Assembly (NCBI RefSeq): GCF_902833225.1
Contig: NZ_CADFEI010000025.1
Span: 26,795 to 90,794 of the forward strand
Origin: Burkholderia sp. BCC1644
Lineage (GTDB): Bacteria > Pseudomonadota > Gammaproteobacteria > Burkholderiales > Burkholderiaceae
Direction of reading: 5' to 3'
DNA: 64,000 nt
Part shown: one piece after another, positions 51,854 through 60,645 of the stretch
Layout: each line of letters opens with the position of its first letter
Position numbering within the stretch: the first letter of the stretch is position 1
The notes under the pieces: generated by a model
The model's input: only the letters and a program-made list of their open reading frames with translations
Told to the model about the DNA's origin: nothing
Database searches by the model: none
Made by a program: the position numbers and the translations under genes

Positions 51854-52675
51854 TCAGTTCGTGGAATGCAGCGTCGCCGTATCGGCAGCGGCCGCACTCG
51901 ACGACGGCAGCCCGAACACTTCGCTGGCGCCCGCGTCGTCAAGCACTGCCGCGAAGATCGACAGCTGCGCGCTGTCGGGCATCGGCGCCTTCAGCGCGGC
52001 GACGATCAGCGACGACAGCCGGGCGATCATCTGCACGTCGTTCATCGTGCGGCCCTGCGAGAACTCGTCGATCAGGCTTTCCGTCTCGGCGCCCGCGAGT
52101 GCGCCGGACAGCGCGCCGATCGCGAAGTGCAGCCGCCAGCCGAGCTCGGTGCGCGGCAGATGCGGCAACGCGCGCTGGAACGCGTCGAAGAAGCGGCCCG
52201 CGACGCTCGCGTAGTGCGCGGTCAGGAAGTTGCGCACGAACGGCGACGGATCGGTGTACGCACGGCCGATCAGCCGCAGGAACCCGGGCCCGCCGCGTTC
52301 GGGATTGCGCGACGCCTTCAGCGCGGGAATGAACATCGCGCCGAGCACGTGCTCGCAGGTGATGTGCGTGCCGAGCTGCGCGTCGAAGCGGTCGAGGATG
52401 CCGAGGCGCTCCTGGTTGAGCTGGTCGAGCCGGCGCGACAGCATCGCGTGGATCAGCGCTTCCTTGCTGCCGAAGTGGTAGTTGACCGCCGCGAGGTTGA
52501 CCGCCGCGCGCGATGTGATCTGCCGCATCGACATCGCTTCGAAGCCATGCTCGATGAACAGGTCTTCGGCTGCATCGAGGATGCGCGCCTTCGTCCCGCC
52601 GGTCTGCCGAGTGCCGGATGACCGCGCGCCGGACGGCCGTCCCGCGGATGGTCGCCCCTCCTGACTTACTGCCAT
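51854..52675 (-). CDS. PsrA-like TetR-family regulator of fatty-acid metabolism
   Basis: The 273-residue TetR protein has its helix-turn-helix at about residues 28-75: 'ARILDAAEDLFIEHGFEAMSMRQITSRAAVNLAAVNYHFGSKEALI' is its core region, and its 'VNLAAVNYHFGSKEALI' part is very close to Pseudomonas PsrA. The C-terminal domain would bind an acyl ligand. PsrA represses fatty-acid degradation genes and is released by long-chain fatty acids. The acyl-CoA ligase downstream and the AAAC-N4-GTTT site upstream fit this. The N-terminal 25 residues are a low-complexity Gly/Ser/Arg extension. Confidence 0.87.
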   Translation of the reverse strand: MAVSQEGRPSAGRPSGARSSGTRQTGGTKARILDAAEDLFIEHGFEAMSMRQITSRAAVNLAAVNYHFGSKEALIHAMLSRRLDQLNQERLGILDRFDAQLGTHITCEHVLGAMFIPALKASRNPERGGPGFLRLIGRAYTDPSPFVRNFLTAHYASVAGRFFDAFQRALPHLPRTELGWRLHFAIGALSGALAGAETESLIDEFSQGRTMNDVQMIARLSSLIVAALKAPMPDSAQLSIFAAVLDDAGASEVFGLPSSSAAAADTATLHSTN

Positions 52676-52732
52676 GTTCCGCCTCCCATGCCGGTTTCCC
52701 GGCCGCGAACAGGTGATTTGATTATCTGATTC

Positions 52733-52744
52733 AAACAGTCGTTT
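52733..52744. promoter_or_regulatory. Candidate PsrA-type operator
   Basis: AAAC-AGTC-GTTT preceded by C matches the published Pseudomonas PsrA core (G/C-AAAC-N2-4-GTTT-G/C) except for the final base. It lies 57 bp upstream of the tetR ATG, next to a GATAAT -10-like hexamer on the minus strand, so autorepression is plausible. Confidence 0.5.
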
Positions 52745-52890
52745 TTATTAAGATAAAAAAACGCGGGCATGGCGGGCAAGCAGGGAATCTGGACAAATTC
52801 CTCTAGTTCGATGTGCGAATGCGGAAAGTATGACGCGCGGCCCCGGCCAGGCGGGGCACGCGCGATGGTGCGGTGCGGCAATGGGTGGAA

Positions 52891-54111
52891 TCAGCCGACG
52901 CTGCTACGCGTATTGACCGATTGCGTCATGTCGATGCCGCGCCGTTCGCGGCTGAACAGGATCAGCACGGCGATCGCGACGGCGACGGTGCCGGCGACGA
53001 GCGCAAGCGCGAGGCCGTAGTTGTTGCCGTGCGAAACGGCGAGCGACGCCTGCATCGTCGCGTTGCCGGACGCGAGCAGGTTGCCGAGCTGATAGACGAC
53101 ACCGGGGAAGGTCGCGCGGATTTCGTCGGGCGAGATCTCGTTCAGGTGGACCGGGATCACCCCCCACGCGCCCTGGACCGAGATCTGCATCAGGAACGCG
53201 CCGGCGGCGAGGGCGACCGGGCCGCTCGAGAACGCCCACAGCGGCAGCACGGGCAGAGCGATCAGCGCAGCGATGAAGATCGCGCGGCGCCGGCCGATCC
53301 GCTCCGAGATCGAGCCGAACGACAGGCCGCCGACGATCGCGCCGAGATTCAGCACGATCGTGATCCACGACACGGTATGCGGGTCGAAGTGATGCTGTTC
53401 GCGCAGGAAGGTCGGATAGAGATCCTGCGTGCCGTGCGAGAAGAAGTTGAACGCGGTCATCAGCACGATCGCGTAGATCGTGAGCTTCCAGTTCTGCTTC
53501 ATCGTGGCGCCGAGGCTCGGGCGCGGGCGCTTCTCCATCTGTTTCCACGCGGGCGATTCGGGCACGTGCGCCCGGACGTACAGCACGAGCAGCGCGGGCA
53601 GCACACCGATCATGAACATTCCGCGCCAGCCGATGTACTGGTAGAACAGACCGAACACGACGGACGCGAGCAGGTAGCCGCTCGGATAACCGGCCTGCAG
53701 CAGCCCCGACACGAAGCCGCGCGCATGGGTCGGCACGGTCTCCATCGTCAGCGCGGAGCCGACGCCCCATTCGCCGCCCATCGCGATGCCGAACAGCGCG
53801 CGCAGCACGAGCAGCGCAGTGAGGCTCGGCGCGAAACCCGACGCGAGCTCGAGCAGCGAATAGCACGCGATGTTGACCATCAGCGTCGGGCGTCGGCCGA
53901 AGCGATCGGCGAGCCGGCCGAAGATCAGCGCGCCGAGCGGGCGCATCGCGAGCGTCAGCGTGAGCGCGAACGCAACGGCGGGGATCGTCGACGCGAATTC
54001 CGCGGCGATGTCCTTCAGCACGAAGACCATCAGGAAAAAATCGAACGCATCGAGCGTCCAGCCCAGATAGGCGGCGATCGTGACGTTGCGTTGTTCGCGG
54101 GTCCAGCTCAT
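52891..54111 (-). CDS. MFS transporter, SHS/NanT-lactate permease type
   Basis: The 406-residue protein has 12 predicted helices. The start 'YLGWTLDAFDFFLMVFVL' is characteristic of sialate/aromatic/lactate:H+ symporters (SHS and AAHS groups), followed by motif A 'GRLADRFGRRPTLM'. It probably imports an organic acid with protons through the inner membrane; the substrate is unknown. ATG 54111 has GGAG 9 bp upstream. An ATG at 54153 is possible but lacks a site, and the longer frame is not membrane-like. It is transcribed divergently from the GNAT gene. Confidence 0.86.
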   Translation of the reverse strand: MSWTREQRNVTIAAYLGWTLDAFDFFLMVFVLKDIAAEFASTIPAVAFALTLTLAMRPLGALIFGRLADRFGRRPTLMVNIACYSLLELASGFAPSLTALLVLRALFGIAMGGEWGVGSALTMETVPTHARGFVSGLLQAGYPSGYLLASVVFGLFYQYIGWRGMFMIGVLPALLVLYVRAHVPESPAWKQMEKRPRPSLGATMKQNWKLTIYAIVLMTAFNFFSHGTQDLYPTFLREQHHFDPHTVSWITIVLNLGAIVGGLSFGSISERIGRRRAIFIAALIALPVLPLWAFSSGPVALAAGAFLMQISVQGAWGVIPVHLNEISPDEIRATFPGVVYQLGNLLASGNATMQASLAVSHGNNYGLALALVAGTVAVAIAVLILFSRERRGIDMTQSVNTRSSVG

Positions 54112-54392
54112 GTCCGAGGTCTCCACGTTGGCTTGCGCGCTCACGATGTGCATGCGGATGCCGGCCCGGCCTGCGCGCGGTGCGGGGGCATGGATCGAGT
54201 GTAGGCCGCAGCGCCGCGCGATGTGGGGCGCGATAACGTCGAATCGGGAATAATCCCTACGAAATGAACTGTTTCGGAAACGGAAACGGCGCCGCGCGAG
54301 CCAGGCGACAGGCATCTGTATCATTCCGGAAGGCTGTTTGTATTTGTTCTGTAATGCGCTCGATGCGCATCGCCACCGAATCAGGAGTCCCG

Positions 54393-54935
54393 ATGACCGA
54401 ACGTTCCATCGACGCGCTGCCCGTGCTCGAAACGGCGAGGCTGTGGCTGCGTCCGCGCGTGCTGGCCGATCTCGATGCGTGCCTCGCGATGGATCGCGAT
54501 CCCGAGGTCACGCGGCATATCGCGGGCCCGTGGCACGACCCGGACGAGCATCGCCGCTTCGTCACGCACCGGATCACGCGCGACTATCCGCCGGGCCTCG
54601 GATACTGGTCGATCTTCGAGAAGGCCGCGCCCGGCGCGTTCATCGGCTGGATCCTGCTGATTCCCGACTATGCGGACGGCGCGCGCGACGTCGAGATCGG
54701 CTGGCGGCTCGTGCGTGCGACCTGGGGGCGCGGCATCGCGAGCGAGGCCGCGCAAGCCGTCGTGCGTCACGCGTTCGACACCGTGCGCCTGCCGCGTGTG
54801 ATCGCCGATATCGCGGAAGCCAACAGCGGCTCGTTGAACGTCGCGCGCAAGCTCGGGATGCATCGCGTGAGCGTCGTGGTCGACGGCATTCCTTACATTC
54901 GTCATCGACTCGAACGCAACGATCTGCGTGCGTAG
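54393..54935 (+). CDS. GNAT N-acetyltransferase (RimJ/RimL type)
   Basis: The 180-residue protein begins 'ETARLWLRPRVLADLDACLAM', as in RimJ/RimL-like acetyltransferases. The acetyl-CoA-binding motif is 'LVRATWGRGIASEAAQAVV', and 'ANSGSLNVARKLGM' near the C terminus is the second conserved block. The acceptor is unknown; candidates are a protein N-terminus, an amino acid or an antibiotic. ATG 54393 has AGGAG upstream, and the in-frame upstream extension lacks homology-like features. Confidence 0.87.
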   Translation: MTERSIDALPVLETARLWLRPRVLADLDACLAMDRDPEVTRHIAGPWHDPDEHRRFVTHRITRDYPPGLGYWSIFEKAAPGAFIGWILLIPDYADGARDVEIGWRLVRATWGRGIASEAAQAVVRHAFDTVRLPRVIADIAEANSGSLNVARKLGMHRVSVVVDGIPYIRHRLERNDLRA

Positions 54936-55065
54936 CGCAGCGTCGTGCGCAGGCACTGACGGTTGTCAGAGATCGTCAATCCAATGCGTATCGAGGTCAT
55001 GACGTATTAACGGTTCGCGCGATCAGGAGTATCGTTGCCGGAATTTCGCAACATGGGGTACGACC

Positions 55066-55692
55066 ATGGCACTCGGCAACGATGTTCACCTGATTCCCGT
55101 CAAGCTGGAAGAACTGCGTCCCACGCAGATGACGGTCGGCTATCGCGAAGTCAAGGCGAAGCGCAAGCACTGGAAGGCGCTCAGCAAGCGCGCGCGCAAG
55201 GCAGCGATCGAATCGCACTGGTTTCCGGCCGTGCTCGGCCCGGACGGCCTGCACTACATCACGGATCATCACCATCTCGGCCTCGCGCTGATCGAGGAAG
55301 GCGAGGCGCGCGTGAACGCGATGCTGCTGAAGGATCTGTCCTGGCTCGACGACACGATCTTCTGGCGGATGATGGAACACAATCAGTGGGTGCATCCGTT
55401 CGGCGCGGACGGCACGCGGCGCGACTACGAGCATTTGCCGAAGGCGCTGACGGGGCTCGTGGACGATCCGTACCGCAGCCTCGCGGGCGAGCTGCGCACC
55501 GCGGGCGGGTATGCGAAGGACGCGACGCCGTTCAGCGAATTCCTGTGGGCCGACTACCTGCGCCAGCACATCTCGCTCGACCAGATTCGCAAGAATTTCG
55601 CGAAGGCGCTCGACGTCGCGCTGCACCGCGCACACGAGCAGGATGCGCGTTATCTGCCCGGCTGGTCGGGCGTCATCGCCGTCAAACCCTGA
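55066..55692 (+). CDS. ParB-like (ParBc_2) protein
   Basis: The 208-residue protein matches the ParBc_2 group of putative ParB-like nucleases. 'LRPTQMTVGYREVKAK' and 'YITDHHHLGLALIEEG' carry the conserved His-rich region, followed by 'LSWLDDTIFWRMMEHNQWVHPF'. There is no helix-turn-helix, so it is not a chromosome-partition ParB. The biochemical role is unknown. It is 24 bp upstream of the SulP gene and may be in one transcript with it. Confidence 0.82.
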   Translation: MALGNDVHLIPVKLEELRPTQMTVGYREVKAKRKHWKALSKRARKAAIESHWFPAVLGPDGLHYITDHHHLGLALIEEGEARVNAMLLKDLSWLDDTIFWRMMEHNQWVHPFGADGTRRDYEHLPKALTGLVDDPYRSLAGELRTAGGYAKDATPFSEFLWADYLRQHISLDQIRKNFAKALDVALHRAHEQDARYLPGWSGVIAVKP

Positions 55693-55716
55693 CCGGCGCA
55701 CGGCGCCGACCGCCTC

Positions 55717-57447
55717 ATGACGACCGCCCCGATCCGCCCCGACGCCGGCCCGCAACATGCCGATCATTTCGCTCCGCTCGATGCGGCTTCGCCGCCGCCC
55801 AGGCGGCGCATCGGCCTCGATGCGCTGGCCGGCCTGTCGATTGCCGGGCTGCTGATTCCTGAAGCGGTCGCGTATGCGGGGCTCGCCAACTTGCCGCCGC
55901 AAGCCGGCCTGATCGCGCTGCTGTCGGGGCTCGTCGTCTACGCGCTCACGGGCAGCAGCCGCTTCGCGATCGTGTCGTCGACGTCGTCGTCGGCCGCGGT
56001 GCTCGCGGCAACCGTGCTCGCCGAATCGGGGATGGCGCTGGCCGCGCAGCTCGCGCTCGCGGCCGCGCTCGTCGCGATGACGGGCGTGCTGTTCATCCTC
56101 GCGGGCGCCGCGCGGCTCGGCGGCATGTCGGATTTCGTCGCGCGGCCCGTGCTGCGCGGCTTCACGTTCGGCCTCGCGCTGACGATCGTCATCAAGCAGC
56201 TGCCGAAGATCCTCGCGATCTCCGTGCAGCACAGCGATGCGCCGCATGTCGCGCTCGACCTGATCACCGGCGCGCCGCATGCGAACCTCGCGAGCGTCGT
56301 GCTCGGCGCGACCGCGCTGGCGTTGCTGTTCGCGCTCGGGCGGAGCTCGCGCGTGCCCGCGACGCTCGTCGTGATCGTACTGTCGATCGCGGCCGGCTAT
56401 GCGATCGACTGGCAGCGATACGGGATCGCGATCGTCGGCCATATCGACTTCCGGCACCTCGAATTCGGCCTGCCGACGCTCGATCGCAATGCGTGGATGC
56501 AGACGGTCGAGCTTGCGTTTGCGTTGATGCTGATCCTGTACGCGGAATCGTACGGATCGATCCGAAACTTCGCGCTCAAGCATGGCGACAGCGTGTCGCC
56601 GAACCGCGATCTCGTCGCGCTCGGCTGCGCGAATCTCGTGTCGGGCCTGTTGCACGGGATGCCGGTCGGCGCCGGCTATTCGGCGACGTCGGCGAACGAA
56701 GCGGCCGGCGCGCAGTCGCGCTTTGCCGGCCTGTGGGCGGCCGGCGTGGTTGCACTGATCGTCTGGCTGCTGCTGCCGCAGCTCGCGCGCACGCCGGAGC
56801 CCGTGCTCGCGGCGATCGTGATTTTCGCGGTCAGCCACTCGCTGCATCCGTCCGTGTTCCGGCCGTACTGGGCGTGGCATCGCGACCGGCTCGTCGTGAT
56901 CGCGGCGCTGCTCGCGGTGCTCGTGCTCGGTGTGCTGCACGGGCTGCTCGCGGCCATCGGCGTGAGCCTGCTGCTGACTTTGCGCAAGCTGTCCGAACCG
57001 AACGTGAGCGTGCTCGGCCGGCTGCGCGACAGCCACGATTTCGTCGACGTCGCGAGCCACGCCGACGCGAAGCCGGTACCGGGCGTGCTGATCGTGCGGC
57101 CCGAGGCGCAGCTGTTCTTCGCGAACGCAGACCGGATGCTCAATCGCGTGCGTGCGCTGATGAAGGCCGCGCCGGATACGCATACCGTGATGCTGAGCCT
57201 CGAGGAAACGCCGGATGTCGACGGCACGACAATCGAATCGTTGCGCACCTTCGCGGCCGAATGCGCGGCGCGCGGGTTGCGGCTCGCGCTGGTGCGGCTG
57301 AAGGTGCATGCGCTGCATGCATTGCGCCGCGCGGCGGACGATACGCTTCACGACGATGCGATGTCGGAACTGAGCGTCGACGAAAGCCTGCAACTGCTGA
57401 AGGCAGGCCTGCCGCCGGACGGCAGCGACGGCACGACCGCCGCATGA
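55717..57447 (+). CDS. SulP-family anion transporter with STAS domain
   Basis: The 576-residue inner-membrane protein has a SulP/SLC26 core (about residues 25-420; early 'LAGLSIAGLLIPEAVAYAGLANLPPQAGL' contains the family signature). A C-terminal STAS domain (about 450-560, 'PGVLIVRPEAQLFFANADRML') is the usual regulatory part. The substrate may be sulfate, bicarbonate or dicarboxylate and cannot be decided from sequence. No carbonic anhydrase lies next to it. Confidence 0.9.
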   Translation: MTTAPIRPDAGPQHADHFAPLDAASPPPRRRIGLDALAGLSIAGLLIPEAVAYAGLANLPPQAGLIALLSGLVVYALTGSSRFAIVSSTSSSAAVLAATVLAESGMALAAQLALAAALVAMTGVLFILAGAARLGGMSDFVARPVLRGFTFGLALTIVIKQLPKILAISVQHSDAPHVALDLITGAPHANLASVVLGATALALLFALGRSSRVPATLVVIVLSIAAGYAIDWQRYGIAIVGHIDFRHLEFGLPTLDRNAWMQTVELAFALMLILYAESYGSIRNFALKHGDSVSPNRDLVALGCANLVSGLLHGMPVGAGYSATSANEAAGAQSRFAGLWAAGVVALIVWLLLPQLARTPEPVLAAIVIFAVSHSLHPSVFRPYWAWHRDRLVVIAALLAVLVLGVLHGLLAAIGVSLLLTLRKLSEPNVSVLGRLRDSHDFVDVASHADAKPVPGVLIVRPEAQLFFANADRMLNRVRALMKAAPDTHTVMLSLEETPDVDGTTIESLRTFAAECAARGLRLALVRLKVHALHALRRAADDTLHDDAMSELSVDESLQLLKAGLPPDGSDGTTAA

Positions 57448-57469
57448 CGCGGCGGCACGACGGCGCCGT

Positions 57470-58405
57470 CTAGAGCGAAAGCGCGGCGCCGGCCGTGCGA
57501 TCGATCATGTCGGTCACTTCCTCTGCAGTCGGCGCATAGGCGCCTGCATGTGCACAGGCGACCGCCGCGCACGCGGCCGCGTAGCGCAGATGTTCAACGG
57601 CCGTTGCATCGGGGCGCGCAAGCTGGCTCGCGAGCCAGCCGCCGATGCTCGCATCGCCGCAACCGACGGTGTCGGCGACTTCGGTCGGGAACGCGGGCTG
57701 GAACAGCTCGGTGTCGCGATGCAGGAGCTGCATGCCCGATGCGCCGCGCGTGACGAGCAGCGTCGCGTCGGGCGCCCATTCGCGCAGTTGCGCGAGCGCG
57801 GCTGCCTCGTCGAGTTCGGGAAACAGCCCGCGCAGATCCTCGTCGGATACCTTGATCCAGTCCGCGAGCGCGGACAGCCGGCGCAGCGTGTCGCGATACG
57901 ACGGCGCGGCCATCGGTGCGCGGAAGTTAGGGTCGAACGAAATCCGCTTGCCGGCCGCATGCGCGGCCTGCGCGATGTCGATCAGGCGCGACGCGAGCGG
58001 TTCGCGCACGACGCCGAGCGAGCCGACGTGCACGATCTCGGCCGCGTCGAAGGCGCCGGCGGGCAGGTCTGCCGGATCGAAGGCGAGATCGGCGCTGTTT
58101 TCACCGATGAAGAAATAGTGGGGCGGTTGCTTCGACACGACCATCGCGAGCAGCGGCGCTCGGTCGACCTGCCGGATGAAGCGCATGTCGAGCCCTGCGG
58201 CGGCGCTCTCGCGCATCAGCTCGTCGCCGAAGGTGTCGCGGCTGACCGTGCCGGCGAAGGCCGTCGGCACGCCGAGCCGCGCGCCGACGCGTGCGACGTT
58301 CCAGCATGAGCCGCCGGCGACGCTGTGCCAGTGCTGCGCGTCGTCGCGGATGAAGTCGGTCAGCGCTTCGCCGAATACGATCAGGCGGGGGAACGTCGTC
58401 GTCAT
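57470..58405 (-). CDS. PfkB-family sugar kinase (fructokinase-like)
   Basis: The 311-residue ribokinase-fold protein has the N-terminal 'GEALTDFI' block and the anion-hole/catalytic motif 'DTVGCGDASIGGWLA', whose Asp is the catalytic base (the usual family form is GAGD; here GCGD). It would phosphorylate the sugar imported by the ABC transporter encoded immediately upstream in the same operon. The order ABC genes plus ROK plus PfkB matches the rhizobial frc fructose locus, so fructose is the leading but unproven substrate. Start 58405 gives the standard N terminus. Confidence 0.87.
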   Translation of the reverse strand: MTTTFPRLIVFGEALTDFIRDDAQHWHSVAGGSCWNVARVGARLGVPTAFAGTVSRDTFGDELMRESAAAGLDMRFIRQVDRAPLLAMVVSKQPPHYFFIGENSADLAFDPADLPAGAFDAAEIVHVGSLGVVREPLASRLIDIAQAAHAAGKRISFDPNFRAPMAAPSYRDTLRRLSALADWIKVSDEDLRGLFPELDEAAALAQLREWAPDATLLVTRGASGMQLLHRDTELFQPAFPTEVADTVGCGDASIGGWLASQLARPDATAVEHLRYAAACAAVACAHAGAYAPTAEEVTDMIDRTAGAALSL

Positions 58406-58472
58406 GTCGAAACCTTGTGCCGTGGCGTTGCACACGGCCGTACAGCGGTTGATCCGAAAAGGCGGGCAGTGC

Positions 58473-58501
58473 GGGGCCGTCGCGCATGGCGATGCGGCCC
58501 C
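58473..58501 (-). other. Stem-loop between binding-protein and kinase genes
   Basis: GGGGCCG-TCGC and GCGA-tg-CGGCCCC pair around a short loop in the 134-bp gap. There is no T tract. Such hairpins commonly protect the abundant binding-protein mRNA from 3' decay. Confidence 0.5.
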
Positions 58502-58539
58502 CGGCACCGCCCGGTTGCGCGGGCGGACGGGCGGCGCGA

Positions 58540-59484
58540 TCAGCGCGGCGTGCTCCAGCCCTTATAGGTCTTCACGTTGTCGCGCGTGATGAGCGTCGGC
58601 TCGATCAGGATCATCGGATTGGCCGGCTTCTGGCCGTTCATGATCCCGTAGCCGACGTTGACCGCCTGCTGCGCCATTGCCCACGGATCCTGGCTCGACG
58701 ACGCCTGCACGAGCGTGTTGGACTTGAGCGCGACTTCGATGTCGGGTGCGCCGTCGACCGACGTGATCACGATACCCGGACGGTTCAACTGCTTCGCGGC
58801 GAGGTCGCTGCCGATCGCCTGCGGGTCGTTGATCGTGAACACCGCATCGAGCTTCGGAAAGCGCGTGAGGTAACCCTGCATCGCGTTCATCCCGCCTTCG
58901 CGCGAGCCCTTGCCGTCCTGGTCGCTCGACAGCAGCTTGATGCCGGCGTTTTTCGCGAGCACGGTCTTGCAGCCGTTGACGCGATCGATCACGGCCGATA
59001 CCTGCGGGCCGTTCTCGATGATCACGTTGCCCTTGCCGTTGAGTTTCTTCGCGATGTAGTCGCACGCGAGTTCGCCGGCCTTCACGTTGTTGGTCTGCAC
59101 GGTCGCGTTTGCGCCGGCCGCGGCCACGTCGACCGCGACGACCGTGATGCCGGCCGCCTGCGCCTTCTTCACCGCCGGCTCGATCGCCTTCGGATCGGTC
59201 GCGTTGAGCAGGATCATGTCGACGTGCGCGGAGATGAAGTTGTCGATCTGCGTGAACTGCTTGTTCAGGTCGTAGTCGGCCGAGACGGCCGTGACCTTCG
59301 CGTTCGGGTTGAGCTGCTTCGCGCGTGCTTCGGCACCCTTGACGATCGTGACGAAGTACGGATTGCCGAGCGACCCGACCGTGACGCCGATCGATTTGAG
59401 CGGCTTGTCGGCCGCGTGTGCGGCGGAAGCGCCGAAGGCGAGTGCGCAGGCGACGGCGGTCAGGGCGGCGGTGTGCTTGAACAT
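58540..59484 (-). CDS. Periplasmic sugar-binding protein of an ABC importer
   Basis: The 314-residue protein has a signal peptide of 24 residues ending 'ASAAHA' and the Peripla_BP_4 fold. 'IGVTVGSLGNPYFVTIVKGAE' opens the mature domain, and 'VFTINDPQAIGSDLAAKQL' and 'VDGAPDIEVALKSN' are ligand-cleft segments. This class binds ribose, fructose, xylose or related sugars. It delivers the sugar to the permease and ATPase encoded upstream. ATG 59484 was chosen since the long frame above it is permease sequence in another frame. Confidence 0.92.
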   Translation of the reverse strand: MFKHTAALTAVACALAFGASAAHAADKPLKSIGVTVGSLGNPYFVTIVKGAEARAKQLNPNAKVTAVSADYDLNKQFTQIDNFISAHVDMILLNATDPKAIEPAVKKAQAAGITVVAVDVAAAGANATVQTNNVKAGELACDYIAKKLNGKGNVIIENGPQVSAVIDRVNGCKTVLAKNAGIKLLSSDQDGKGSREGGMNAMQGYLTRFPKLDAVFTINDPQAIGSDLAAKQLNRPGIVITSVDGAPDIEVALKSNTLVQASSSQDPWAMAQQAVNVGYGIMNGQKPANPMILIEPTLITRDNVKTYKGWSTPR

Positions 59485-59567
59485 GTCGTTGTGTCTCCGT
59501 GAGGTCTGTTGGCGAACGGGCGCAGGTGAACCGGCCTGCGCCGCGAGGTTGAATCGACGGGAAGGGA

Positions 59568-60605
59568 TCAGGTGCGCGCCGAGTCGCGCTGGCGATAGCG
59601 ATCGAGCGCGACGGCGCCGATGATCACGAGCCCCTTGATGATGTACTGCCAGATGTCGGATACGCCGAGCAGCACGAGGCCGTTCGTCAGGACCGCGATG
59701 ATCAGCGCACCGATCAGCGTGCCGACGATCGAGCCGACGCCGCCGACGAAGCTCGTGCCGCCGAGGATCACCGCGGCGATCGCATCGAGTTCGTAGGACT
59801 GTCCGAGCTGCAGGCCGTTGGCCGCATAGAGCCGCGCGGCCGACATCACCGCACCGAGGCCCGCGAGCAGCCCGGATGCCGCATAGACGAACATCTGGAT
59901 CGCCCGCACGTTGATGCCCGACAGGCGCGCGGCTTCCGGATTGCCGCCGACCGAATAGATCCGCATCCCGAGCACCGTGCGGCGCAGGATGAACCACGAG
60001 ATCGCGATTACCGCGCATGCGATCACGACGAGCCACGGCACGCCGAGGATCGTGCCGTTGCCGATGAACGCGAACGGCAGTTGCGGATTGAACACGGTCG
60101 TGTCGTTGCCGATCAGGCGCGCGACGCCGCGCACGGCCGTCATCGCGCCGAGCGTGACGATGAACGGCGGCAGGCGCAGGAACGAGATCAGCCCGCCGTT
60201 GATCGCGCCGAACGCGAGGCCGACGACGAGTGCGAACGGCACGCCGAGCCAGCCCCACCCGGGGATCGTCGACGCGAGCAGCGCGGCGACGGCCGCGGCG
60301 GCGAGCACCGAGCCGACCGACAGGTCGATGCCGCCCGTCAGGATCACGAAGGTCATGCCGGCGGCGAGCACGATGTTGATCGACGCCTGCTGCGTGACGA
60401 TCGACAGGTTCTGCAGCGTGAAGAAGCCGTCGGTCAGGATGCCGAAGCCGATGCACAGAACCAGCAGCACCGGCAGCATGCCGGCCGTGCGGATCAGCGA
60501 TTGCATGCGGGCGCGTTGATCGGCGCCGCGCAACAACGGCGTACGGTTGACCACCGGATGGGCCGTCGCGGAAGCGAGGTTTCGCTGCTTGGTCGGGTTG
60601 TTCAT
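59568..60605 (-). CDS. Sugar ABC transporter permease (RbsC/FrcC type)
   Basis: The 345-residue protein has about eight to ten hydrophobic segments and the branched-chain/ribose permease signatures 'AGMTFVILTGGIDLSVGSVLA' (residues about 80-100) and 'LDAIAAVILGGTSFVGGVGS' near 270. The latter is the cytoplasmic coupling loop that contacts the ATPase. It likely acts as a homodimer. It is 40 bp downstream of the ATPase gene. Confidence 0.93.
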   Translation of the reverse strand: MNNPTKQRNLASATAHPVVNRTPLLRGADQRARMQSLIRTAGMLPVLLVLCIGFGILTDGFFTLQNLSIVTQQASINIVLAAGMTFVILTGGIDLSVGSVLAAAAVAALLASTIPGWGWLGVPFALVVGLAFGAINGGLISFLRLPPFIVTLGAMTAVRGVARLIGNDTTVFNPQLPFAFIGNGTILGVPWLVVIACAVIAISWFILRRTVLGMRIYSVGGNPEAARLSGINVRAIQMFVYAASGLLAGLGAVMSAARLYAANGLQLGQSYELDAIAAVILGGTSFVGGVGSIVGTLIGALIIAVLTNGLVLLGVSDIWQYIIKGLVIIGAVALDRYRQRDSART

Positions 60606-60645
60606 TTCGGTAACCTGAATGTAAGAGTGAAATGAAAGGGCGGGC

